A stretch of 16,009 bases of DNA from Sulfurihydrogenibium yellowstonense SS-5 (GCF_000173615.1 NZ_ABZS01000009.1:1-16009); one strand, 5' to 3'; positions 7,918 through 15,315 are shown, numbered from the stretch's first letter. Notes: generated by a model from the sequence alone, not told the origin. A program made the numbers and translations.

Positions 7918-9624
7918 ATGCTAAGCTATGACGTTTTAATAGTTGGAGCTGGTGGAGCTGGATTAATGGCTGCACTTGAAGCAAGCAAAGCAAAAGATGT
8001 TAAAGTAGGAGTTATTACAAAAGTTTATCCAACAAGGTCTCACACAGGTGCAGCCCAAGGCGGAATTAATGCTGCCCTTGCAAACGTCGACCCATCAGAT
8101 AGTCCAGAAGTTCATACTTTTGACACTGTAAAAGGTAGTGATTATCTTGGAGACCAAGACGCTATAGAATTTATGTGTTATGAAGCTCCAAAAAGAATAT
8201 ACGAATTAGAACACTTAGGAGTTCCATTTTCAAGATTGCCAGATGGAAGAATAGCACAAAGACCTTTCGGCGGTGCTGGATTTCCAAGAACATGCTACGC
8301 AGCAGATAAAACAGGTCACGTAATTTTACATACATTGTACGAACAATGCTTAAAAAACGATGTCGAATTTTTAAACGAATGGTTTGTAACAGAATTGATC
8401 ATAGATAACAACGAAGCCAAAGGTGTTATAGCTATAGATATAAGAAGTGGTGAAGTACATGCAATAAAAGCAAAAGCTATTATATTTGCAACAGGTGGTT
8501 ATGCAAGGGTTTATTGGGTAAGAAACACGAATGCTATTGGTTCAACCGGTGATGGAATGGCTATTTGCTACAGAGCAGGCATTCCGCTTAAAGATATGGA
8601 GTTTGTTCAATTCCACCCAACAGGACTAAGGTCTACCGGTATACTTGTTACAGAGGGTGCAAGAGGTGAAGGTGGATATTTAATCAACAACAAAGGTGAA
8701 AGATTTATGGCAAGATATGCTCCACAAAAGATGGAGCTTGCTCCAAGGGACCTTGTGGCAAGGTCTATAGAGACAGAAATCCTTGAGGGTAGAGGTTGGG
8801 GTGAAGGAATGATGGCATACGTTCACCTTGACCTTAGACATCTTGGAGCTGAAAAAATCAAATCAAGACTTCCTCAGATTAGACAGTTATGTATAGACTT
8901 TGAGGGTGTTGACCCAATAGAAGAGCCAATCCCGGTTAGACCAACAGCTCACTACTCTATGGGTGGCATTGATGTAAGAGACTATAAAACAAGTATGACG
9001 GGCGTCAATGGTGTGTTTGCGGTTGGCGAATGTGCATGTGTTTCTGTTCATGGAGCAAATAGACTCGGCGGAAACTCTTTACTTGACTTAGTAGTATTTG
9101 GAAAACCGGCTGGAGCTGCTGCAGTTGAGTATGCAAGAAGCAAATCAGCAGATAACTTTAACTTAAAAGCAGAAGAAGAAAGAGCAAGAAGAGAAATTGA
9201 ACAACTTCTTAAAAAAGAAAGCAAAGAAAACATAAATAACATCAGAATTGAGCTTGCTCAAACAATGTGGGATAAAGTTGGAATTTTTAGAGAAGAAAAA
9301 CCAATGCTTGAAGCTATAGAAAAAATTAAAGAGTTAAAAGAAAGATACAAACTCCTTGCTCCGGGTGATAGCGGAAGAATTTTCAATACAGCACTTATAA
9401 ATTACATAGAGCTTGGATATCTCTTAGACCTTGCTGAGGCTATTGCAACAACAGCAGTGTTAAGAAAAGAAAGCAGAGGTGCTCACGCAAGAAGAGACTA
9501 TCCAAACAGGGATGATGAGAATTTCTTAAAACACAGCTTAGCTTACTACACACCTGATGGTCCAAAAGTAGAATACTGTGAAGTAAGAATCACAAAATAT
9601 CAACCACAAGAAAGAACCTATTAA
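7918..9624 (+). CDS. sdhA: Succinate dehydrogenase/fumarate reductase flavoprotein subunit
   Basis: The 568-residue flavoprotein interconverts succinate and fumarate. The FAD dinucleotide motif is GAGGAG at 10-15, and RSHTGAAQGGIN has His42, the covalent FAD attachment residue of this family. HPTG at 233-236, TEGARGEGG at 245-253, RDLVAR at 277-282 (Arg282 as likely catalytic proton shuttle), HYSMGG at 345-350 and HGANRLGGNSLLD at 378-390 form the dicarboxylate site. RGAHARRDYP near the C-terminus is also typical. An upstream in-frame ATG at 7828 exists, but the ATG at 7918 follows AGGAGG by seven bases and gives the conserved N-terminus MLSYDVLIVG. No iron-sulfur or membrane-anchor subunit is next to it. 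In an autotroph using the reductive TCA cycle it would work as FrdA; the sequence alone does not decide direction. Confidence 0.95.
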   Translation: MLSYDVLIVGAGGAGLMAALEASKAKDVKVGVITKVYPTRSHTGAAQGGINAALANVDPSDSPEVHTFDTVKGSDYLGDQDAIEFMCYEAPKRIYELEHLGVPFSRLPDGRIAQRPFGGAGFPRTCYAADKTGHVILHTLYEQCLKNDVEFLNEWFVTELIIDNNEAKGVIAIDIRSGEVHAIKAKAIIFATGGYARVYWVRNTNAIGSTGDGMAICYRAGIPLKDMEFVQFHPTGLRSTGILVTEGARGEGGYLINNKGERFMARYAPQKMELAPRDLVARSIETEILEGRGWGEGMMAYVHLDLRHLGAEKIKSRLPQIRQLCIDFEGVDPIEEPIPVRPTAHYSMGGIDVRDYKTSMTGVNGVFAVGECACVSVHGANRLGGNSLLDLVVFGKPAGAAAVEYARSKSADNFNLKAEEERARREIEQLLKKESKENINNIRIELAQTMWDKVGIFREEKPMLEAIEKIKELKERYKLLAPGDSGRIFNTALINYIELGYLLDLAEAIATTAVLRKESRGAHARRDYPNRDDENFLKHSLAYYTPDGPKVEYCEVRITKYQPQERTY

Positions 9625-9637
9625 TATAAATCAAAAT

Positions 9638-9663
9638 GGTGGGCTTCACGGCTCGCCTTTTTT
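9638..9663 (+). terminator. Rho-independent terminator after sdhA
   Basis: GGTGGGC (9638-9644) pairs with GCTCGCC (9651-9657) over seven base pairs, two of them G-U, around a six-base loop, followed directly by six T. It lies 13 bases after the sdhA stop codon. Confidence 0.85.
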
Positions 9664-9711
9664 GTATAATTGGTTATCAAACATTTTTTTAAGCTCAAAA
9701 ATCAAAATTGC

Positions 9712-9803
9712 TATTCTGCAGCCGGCGAAGAATCTCATTTTTTCTTTTCAAATCAAAAATCAAAAGAGGAGATCCTTCACTACGTTCAGGATGGCATGGA
9801 AAG
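9712..9803 (-). repeat. Dispersed repeat, copy B (inverted relative to 7422-7522)
   Basis: Read on the minus strand, this 92-bp block follows copy A from CTTTCCATGCCATCCTGA through GAAGGATCTCCTCTTTTG to ATGAGATTCTTC. It ends with CGCCGGCTGCAGAAT where copy A has an ACTTCGCTCAGAAT variant; the CGCCGGCTGCAGAA form also occurs at 7543-7556. The loop of the copy A hairpin is shortened here, so that hairpin is weaker. A 61-codon open frame crossing this block is not a gene. Confidence 0.8.
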
Positions 9804-9843
9804 ATAAGTTTGTAAGAATTTTGCAAGCATTTTCATTTTCTGC

Positions 9844-9872
9844 TTGACATGTAGAAAATTTTTTTGTATATT
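9844..9872 (+). promoter_or_regulatory. Sigma70-type promoter about 600 bp before the CRISPR array
   Basis: A perfect TTGACA at 9844-9849 is 17 bp from TATATT at 9867-9872 (5/6), with a further TATAAT at 9872-9877. Transcription would begin near 9880 and run rightward. No gene follows before the CRISPR array, so the product is either a long array precursor with a ~590-base leader or a separate non-coding RNA. Confidence 0.6.
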
Positions 9873-9879
9873 ATAATTA

Positions 9880-10380
9880 ACTTTTTATTAATTTTTTTAC
9901 TGAACCTTGGCAATTGAATAGGTTAGCCCGCACAAGCTTGTTTTACGTGATGACGTGAGACGTGAGATGTGAGACGTTGGAGATTGGTTTATCAATATTT
10001 TAATGATTTTTATTTGATTGTTTAATTGCTTGGTGAGATGATTTAATAGTCAGTAAAGCTAAGGTATTGGTAATGTAATTTTATTTTTTAATGTTTGATT
10101 TAAGCTTGTGTAGTGATGGTTTGAAAGGGATTTTTTTGAAAAGTGAATGTAAGTACTTGTTAAATTAAATTTTTTGATTTTAGATTTTTTAGCTTTTAAA
10201 TTTTTGAAAATTTGAAGTTTTTTATTTTAAAATTTTTTGAGATCGGCAAGTTAAAAAGTGATATTTGCAGCGGGCTTCTGAGTTTGGGGTTTTTGGCAGT
10301 TGGCTTGTGATAGGAAGTTAAAGGATAAAATATAATAATATATTTTCTGTATATCGAGGTTTGCTGCAAAAAACTTCAAC
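9880..10380. other. AT-rich non-coding region left of the CRISPR leader
   Basis: No credible gene, tRNA or rRNA is seen. The stretch is rich in T and A tracts, particularly 10130-10250. It contains a half copy of the heptamer element (9943-9979), an inverted pair CACAAGCTT (9931-9939) / AAGCTTGTG (10102-10110), and a distant pair GCCCGC (9926-9931) / GCGGGC (10270-10275). The AT bias suits a CRISPR leader, but at about 500 bp it is longer than most leaders. Confidence 0.5.
9943..9979 (+). repeat. Half copy of the heptamer hairpin element
   Basis: Three tandem heptamers of the type GTGAGA(C/T) at 9955-9976 match, over 22 bp without mismatch, the left arm of the elements inside the CRISPR array. 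The right (ACGTTTC-type) arm is absent here, so this copy cannot form the long hairpin. It is the only family member left of the array. Confidence 0.7.
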
Positions 10381-10409
10381 TTGCAGGTTTTTTAAAAATT
10401 TGGTATAAT
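10381..10409 (+). promoter_or_regulatory. CRISPR leader promoter
   Basis: A perfect TATAAT at 10404-10409 lies 17 bp after TTGCAG at 10381-10386 (3/6 to the -35 consensus), pointing into the array; the start would be near 10416, about 57 bases before the first repeat. The -35 box is also the right half of an inverted repeat, CTGCAA (10364-10369) / TTGCAG (10381-10386). Position and orientation fit a leader promoter. Confidence 0.6.
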
Positions 10410-12126
10410 GGTTATTAGAATATTGATAGAGTAAGATATAAGCGATTTTATTTTTGATTAAAAATTTAGCGGGTTCCATCTGAACCGTGTGGGTTAGAAA
10501 GGCAACAGAAGGAGACTCACAGAAAACTGGTGCAAGTTCCATCTGAACCGTGTGGGTTAGAAAGTTTTTAGATAATAGTCCTTCAAAATCTTTTGATATT
10601 GTTCCATCTGAACCGTGTGGGTTAGAAAGTTTATCTTGTCTCGGTGTTGGATTGGATTTGATCCAAGTTCCATCTGAACCGTGTGGGTTAGAAAGATTTA
10701 ACAACATCTTTGACTTTTCAAGATAGCTCTAAGTTCCATCTGAACCGTGTGGGTTAGAAAGTTTTGAGTAAAGAATATAAAGTTATACCTATAACAGGGT
10801 TCCATCTGAACCGTGTGGGTTAGAAAGAGATTGGAATTTTTAAAACAGTTCCGGGTGGTGGATAGTTCCATCTGAACCGTGTGGGTTAGAAAGACATTAT
10901 TTAAAGCAAGCAGTATTAATTTGTCTTCTTGTTCCATCTGAACCGTGTGGGTTAGAAAGCCTGTCGCCTTGTTTGACTACGTAGTTAATGCATTGCGTTC
11001 CATCTGAACCGTGTGGGTTAGAAAGTGTTATATATTTTAGTCTTCTGTGTTGAAACTGAAAAGTTCCATCTGAACCGTGTGGGTTAGAAAGATTAGTTCT
11101 ACATTGTTAACTATAAAACGAGGTTCAGTTCCATCTGAACCGTGTGGGTTAGAAAGCGAAATTAGACAGGGCGGTTTATGTAGATATAAAATGTTCCATC
11201 TGAACCGTGTGGGTTAGAAAGTTTCAGTCTCTCAAGATACCTTTCTATCAGTATCTTAGTTACATCTGAACCGTGTGGGTTAGAAAGAGGTCAATACCAA
11301 GTGTAGCAAAAATATAACCCTTCGTTACATCTGAACCGTGTGGGTTAGAAAGTAAGATTAATGATGAAGCTGTTTTTTTTGACAACCTTGTTACATCTGA
11401 ACCGTGTGGGTTAGAAAGTGAGAAAAGAAAAAAAATAGATATATATATGTTACATCTGAACCGTGTGGGTTAGAAAGTTGTTTGAAGACAGACTGATTGA
11501 GACAACAGATAAGGAAGTTACATCTGAACCGTGTGGGTTAGAAAGTAAAATAATTTTGAATGGGCTGTAACTAGGCTCAATGTTACATCTGAACCGTGTG
11601 GGTTAGAAAGCCTATTCCTCAAGACCAAATTAATCAGCTTGTTTCAGTTACATCTGAACCGTGTGGGTTAGAAAGTCTTTCTCGATGGCGTTATTGAGCA
11701 ACTGTTGTTGAGTTCCATCTGAACCGTGTGGGTTAGAAAGGGTTCTGAAGATATAGAAAGGTATATAAAATTAGAAGGTTCCATCTGAACCGTGTGGGTT
11801 AGAAAGTTCTTTGCGGGAATAAAATCCGACAAATTAAGGGGAGTTCCATCTGAACCGTGTGGGTTAGAAAGTTTTTTGTAGGGCACCAGGACTCTGTCCA
11901 CAGTGTGCGTTCCATCTGAACCGTGTGGGTTAGAAAGTGAGAAGACTTTAGCAGAGGCAAAGAGAAAGAAAAGTTCCATCTGAACCGTGTGGGTTAGAAA
12001 GCTTAGTGTGTAGTTAATCTTAATAAAATTATATTCTGTTCCATCTGAACCGTGTGGGTTAGAAAGATAGCTTATAAGGATTGTCAACATCTACATCTAA
12101 GCCTTCCATCTGAACCGTGTGGGTTA

Positions 12127-12215
12127 TGTAAGAGGTGAAATGTGAGACGTGAGATGTGAGACGGATTTAAATTCTTTTTACGTTTCACGTTCCACGTTTT
12201 ACTTCTCACGTTTAA
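12127..12215. repeat. Hairpin element copy 1, inside the CRISPR array (89 bp)
   Basis: This replaces the last five bases of repeat 26 and the following spacer. It starts TGTAAGAGG and ends CACGTTTAA. The left arm holds heptamers GTGAGA(C/T), the right arm heptamers ACGTT(T/C)(C/T); the arms pair over about 29 positions with 8 mismatches around an ATTTAAAT-containing loop. It is flanked on both sides by GTTA, which comes from the truncated repeat on the left and the start of repeat 27 on the right. The truncated repeat starts CTTCC instead of GTTCC. Confidence 0.85.
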
Positions 12216-13160
12216 GTTACATCTGAACCGTGTGGGTTAGAAAGAGATATTTTCCTCTACTATATTTAACTCCCCATAATTGTTACATCTGAACCGTGTG
12301 GGTTAGAAAGATGGTCTTGCCTGTGCCTGTTTCCCAATTCAGGTAAGTTACATCTGAACCGTGTGGGTTAGAAAGGTTGTTTATCAACTCAAAATTCAAA
12401 ATCTATCAAAAAGTTACATCTGAACCGTGTGGGTTAGAAAGTGCAGTAGATTTATCCAACCATCTTGAAGTCCCAATTAGTTACATCTGAACCGTGTGGG
12501 TTAGAAAGGACAATCACAGTTCTTGTTGTAGTTGGGTCTGATGCGTTACATCTGAACCGTGTGGGTTAGAAAGTCTTACTTGCTTCATTTGCCATATAAC
12601 TTGCACTTGGTTACATCTGAACCGTGTGGGTTAGAAAGCACCATCTATACTACCTATAATACCAAAAACGGAGCGTTACATCTGAACCGTGTGGGTTAGA
12701 AAGACCTGTGTCTGACTCTAATCTGATGGAATCATCATTGAGTTACATCTGAACCGTGTGGGTTAGAAAGGACCTTGCAATCTCAATAAAATCAGATGCA
12801 CCTGTAAGTTACATCTGAACCGTGTGGGTTAGAAAGTAAGATTGAACCGTATTTATAAAAGCTAAATAAGATTGTTACATCTGAACCGTGTGGGTTAGAA
12901 AGTCGAAATAAGGATGTTCAAATTGAAGGTGAAGACTCTGGTTCCATCTGAACCGTGTGGGTTAGAAAGTTCATTTATATATTCTTTAATTTCAAAAAAA
13001 ATAAAGTTACATCTGAACTGTGTGGGTTAGAAAGTTTTAAAAACACAATTATTAAAACAATCCTGATAAGGTTACATCTGAACCGTGTGGGTTAGAAAGA
13101 CGGACACAGACTTGCTTTATACTCTACTGAAATTATGTTACATCTGAACCGTGTGGGTTA

Positions 13161-13249
13161 TGTAAGAGGTGAAATGTGAGACGTGAGATGTGAGACGGAT
13201 TTAAATTCTTTTTACGTTTCACGTTCCACGTTTTACTTCTCACGTTTAA
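13161..13249. repeat. Hairpin element copy 2, inside the CRISPR array (89 bp)
   Basis: This is identical base for base to copy 1 and has the same junctions: truncated repeat 41 ending GGGTTA on the left, a full A-allele repeat on the right. The spacers on either side of the two copies differ, so this is not a simple tandem duplication of one large segment. Confidence 0.85.
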
Positions 13250-13340
13250 GTTACATCTGAACCGTGTGGGTTAGAAAGTTAACTGGGTCAGATTTAACTT
13301 CAAAAGTTTCTTTGTTCCATCTGAACCGTGTGGTGGGTTA

Positions 13341-13432
13341 TGTGAAGTGAAATACAAGATGTAAGAAGTAAGATGTTTCATAGAAACGGTGATAGCTTAA
13401 ATAACGTTTCACGTATCACGTCTCATGTTTAA
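13341..13432. repeat. Hairpin element copy 3, diverged, at the right end of the array (92 bp)
   Basis: This starts TGTGAAGTG directly after the truncated last repeat (13314-13340, ending GGGTTA) and ends ATGTTTAA. Length, ends and arm layout agree with copies 1 and 2, but the sequence is clearly diverged. Its right arm encodes the last seven residues (LNMRRDT) and stop of modB. Being a hairpin between convergent units, it could also end transcription from either side; no clear T run supports this. Confidence 0.75.
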
Positions 13433-14116
13433 CTTCTTATTTGAACCATTAAACATATAAACCAAAAGCAAAATAAAAAACGAAAATCCAAAAAGAATTG
13501 CTGAATAAATATGTGCAGATGTATAATCTAACTTTTCTACTGCATCATAAATTGCAATTGATACAACCTTTGTCTCTCCGTCTATACTACCACCAACCAT
13601 TAGAACAACCCCAAACTCACCAACAGTATGTGCAAAGGATAATGTTATGCCGCTTAAAATTGACGGCTTTATGTTAGGAAGAATAACTCTAAAAAGCGTT
13701 TTTAGTTTAGATTTCCCGAGGGTATAAGATGCTTCTATCAAACTTTTATCAATACTTTTAAATCCAGAAACCAATGGATGAACCATAAAAGGAAAGCTAA
13801 ATATTACTGAAGCTATCAAAATTCCCTCAAAATGAAAAGCAAGCTGATGTCCAAAATATTTTTCCCAAAAACTTCCAAGAAATCCATTTCTGCTTAGTAT
13901 TAATAGTAAATAAAACCCTAAAACTGATGGAGGTAGCACAAGAGGCAGTGCAATAACTGCCTCAAAGAAAGATTTAAACTTAGATTTTGAATATGCTATA
14001 AAGTATGCTACCGGAATGCCAATTATAAATAAAATAATGGTCGTTAAAGATGCAAGCTTAAACGTTAGATAAAATGGCTCAAAATCTATCTGCTTAATAA
14101 TCTCCAAAAAATCCAA
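13409..14116 (-). CDS. modB: ModB, molybdate/tungstate ABC transporter permease
   Basis: A 235-residue inner-membrane permease with about five hydrophobic helices. The ABC permease EAA loop EASYTLGKSKLKTLFRVILP is near residues 128-147, followed by the helix GITLSFAHTVGEFGVVLMVGG typical of ModB/CysT-type permeases; VIALPLVLPPSVLGFYLL is also characteristic. The start is a TTG at 14116, with GAGG about 10 bases upstream, two bases after the stop of the TOBE gene. The last seven residues (LNMRRDT) and stop come from the repeat element at 13341-13432, and the five before (GSNKK) may come from a decayed CRISPR repeat, so the natural C-terminus has probably been replaced. The functional core appears intact. 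Confidence 0.92.
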   Translation of the reverse strand: MDFLEIIKQIDFEPFYLTFKLASLTTIILFIIGIPVAYFIAYSKSKFKSFFEAVIALPLVLPPSVLGFYLLLILSRNGFLGSFWEKYFGHQLAFHFEGILIASVIFSFPFMVHPLVSGFKSIDKSLIEASYTLGKSKLKTLFRVILPNIKPSILSGITLSFAHTVGEFGVVLMVGGSIDGETKVVSIAIYDAVEKLDYTSAHIYSAILFGFSFFILLLVYMFNGSNKKLNMRRDT

Positions 14117-14118
14117 AT

Positions 14119-14514
14119 TTAAACTACCTCAAAAAATATACTTGCAGGTTTTATATGACAAAAAACCTTATCTCCTATTTTTAAATCATATCTATCCACT
14201 TGTCTAGTCAAAACCAAACTTTCCAATTTTATTCCATCTTTTTCTAATAAAATATTTGATAAAAGCTTTCCTTTTTCAACCTTTATGATTTCACAATCAA
14301 ACATGTTTAACAAGTTTTTATCCTTAATTTTAAATATCAAAAGTTCTGTTGGATTAAACATCAGGTTAACAGACTTCATTTCTTTAAGATAGCCTGCCGT
14401 TTCCGGAGCTTCTAAAACTATCGCAAACAAATTCCCAAGCTTAGTATTTACCTCAACAACAGAGAAATTATCTTTATAATCTATTTTTATAATCTTTCCA
14501 AAAACTCTATTCAA
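14119..14514 (-). CDS. Tandem TOBE (Mop-like) domain protein
   Basis: A 131-residue soluble protein that appears to consist of two TOBE/Mop-type beta domains, roughly residues 1-65 and 70-131; each has the alternating hydrophobic strand pattern, the second ending LKIGDKVFCHIKPASIFFEV, a typical domain end. Such domains bind molybdate or tungstate and occur at the end of ModC and ModE and in molbindins. No helix-turn-helix and no ATPase motifs are seen, so it is neither ModE nor ModC. A storage, sensing or transporter-regulating role is inferred from its place between modA and modB, an order I recall from Campylobacterota. The TTG start at 14514 overlaps the modA stop as TTGA. Confidence 0.75.
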   Translation of the reverse strand: MNRVFGKIIKIDYKDNFSVVEVNTKLGNLFAIVLEAPETAGYLKEMKSVNLMFNPTELLIFKIKDKNLLNMFDCEIIKVEKGKLLSNILLEKDGIKLESLVLTRQVDRYDLKIGDKVFCHIKPASIFFEVV

Positions 14515-15290
14515 TCTTTTTCTCCCGGTAAAACAAAACCGTACTTTATCATTATCTTCCTTGCTTCCGGCGTGCTCATAAAATCAAAGAATCTTTTTGC
14601 TGTTTCTAATTTTTCTTTGTCTGATGAAGCATTTTTCAAGATTCCCACTCCTTGCAATATTTGTTTATGACAGGTATCCGGTAGCAGATAATAGACTCCT
14701 TCTCTCATCAATTTATCACTTTTAGCAATAGATAACGCTATAAATCCAACATCGGCAGCGCCTGTCTCAACATACTGGGCTGTTTGACTAATATTCTCCC
14801 CTAAAACAAGCTTGTCTTTAACTTTATCATAGAGTTTGTAATGCTCTAAACACTCTTTTGCCGCAACTCCATAAGGAGCGTGCTCCCAATTTGCAATAGC
14901 TATTTTCTTTACTTTTGGGTCTAAGACAGCGTTAATTCCTTTTGAAACATCGATACCGCTATTTTTTAATGTCCATAAAACTATTCTTCCAACAGCATAA
15001 GGTTTAACCTCTGAAATTATATAACCTTGCTGTTTTAGCTTTTCAACATATCCCATATCAGCAGAAAAGATAATATCGTAAGGAGCACCATTTATTATTT
15101 GTGTGTATCCTTTACCGGATGAGCCGTAGATGATTTTAAGTTTGTCTTTTGGAAACTTATTTTCATAAACTTTCTCAATTTCTGCAAATGCATAGGTCAA
15201 ATCCGCAGCAGCGTAAACTGTGATCTCAGCTGCTTTTGATGTGATTGTGAAAATAATCAAAGTAATAAATGAAAGAAAAGCCTTTTTCAT
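14511..15290 (-). CDS. modA: ModA, periplasmic molybdate/tungstate-binding protein
   Basis: A 259-residue solute-binding protein. The N-terminus MKKAFLSFITLIIFTITSKAA is a signal peptide, probably cut near residue 20. The mature part starts EITVYAAADLTYAFAEIEK, the usual ModA opening, with YGSSGKGYTQIINGAPYDIIFSAD after it; the serines of AADLT/GSSG and the GAP-D--FSAD motif line the oxyanion site in the family. ETGAADVGFIALS near residues 170-182 is also typical. It delivers the oxyanion to ModB. The ATG at 15290 is preceded by AGGAGG at 15298-15303. It is the first gene of the minus-strand operon. Molybdate and tungstate preference cannot be told apart here. Confidence 0.93.
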   Translation of the reverse strand: MKKAFLSFITLIIFTITSKAAEITVYAAADLTYAFAEIEKVYENKFPKDKLKIIYGSSGKGYTQIINGAPYDIIFSADMGYVEKLKQQGYIISEVKPYAVGRIVLWTLKNSGIDVSKGINAVLDPKVKKIAIANWEHAPYGVAAKECLEHYKLYDKVKDKLVLGENISQTAQYVETGAADVGFIALSIAKSDKLMREGVYYLLPDTCHKQILQGVGILKNASSDKEKLETAKRFFDFMSTPEARKIMIKYGFVLPGEKD

Positions 15291-15315
15291 ATTAAATCCT
15301 CCTTTAATTTTATTA

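Larger units (their letters stand above)
10473..13340 (+). CRISPR. CRISPR array: 43 repeat units, 40 spacers, two repeat alleles
   Basis: The 29-bp repeat begins GTT(C/A)CATC, has the core GAACCGTGTGG and ends GTTAGAAAG. Forty units are full length; those at 12103, 13137 and 13314 are truncated after GGGTTA. Spacers are 30-39 bp, mostly 36-37. One repeat has a C-to-T change (13019), and the last has a three-base insertion. Within the repeat CT(g)AACC can pair with GGTTAG around GTGTG, which would leave the 8-base handle TTAGAAAG after Cas6-type cutting; the GAAAG end resembles type I-B/III repeats but the type is not decided. The AT-rich leader with promoter is on the left, and the degenerate end on the right, so new spacers should enter at the left. 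Position 4 is C in repeats 1-12, 20-26, 38 and 43, and A in 13-19, 27-37 and 39-42. No cas gene is in the window. Repeat plus spacer is often 66 bp, which creates long false open frames on the minus strand. Confidence 0.98.

Noticed and set aside
9662..9847. 61-codon plus-strand open frame after sdhA
   Set aside because: It crosses the terminator T run and the dispersed repeat copy B, has no ribosome binding site and no recognisable sequence.
9896..9925. Possible decayed CRISPR repeat (TTACTGAACC..GGTTAG) left of the leader
   Set aside because: Only about ten scattered matching bases with wrong spacing; could be chance in AT-rich DNA.
9926..10275. Large structured RNA closed by GCCCGC/GCGGGC
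   Set aside because: The pair is short, 340 bp apart, and the inside is AT-rich with no recognisable RNA family elements.
11237..11764. Spacers 12 and 20 share ATAGAAAGGTAT in opposite orientation
   Set aside because: A 12-base match among 40 AT-rich spacers on both strands is near chance expectation; not taken as a shared target.
10318..12090. Long minus-strand open frames across the array with repeated LTHTVQME and LSNPHGSDGT peptides
   Set aside because: They are translations of the CRISPR repeat in two frames; the 66-bp unit keeps the frame open. No start signals and no real protein family.
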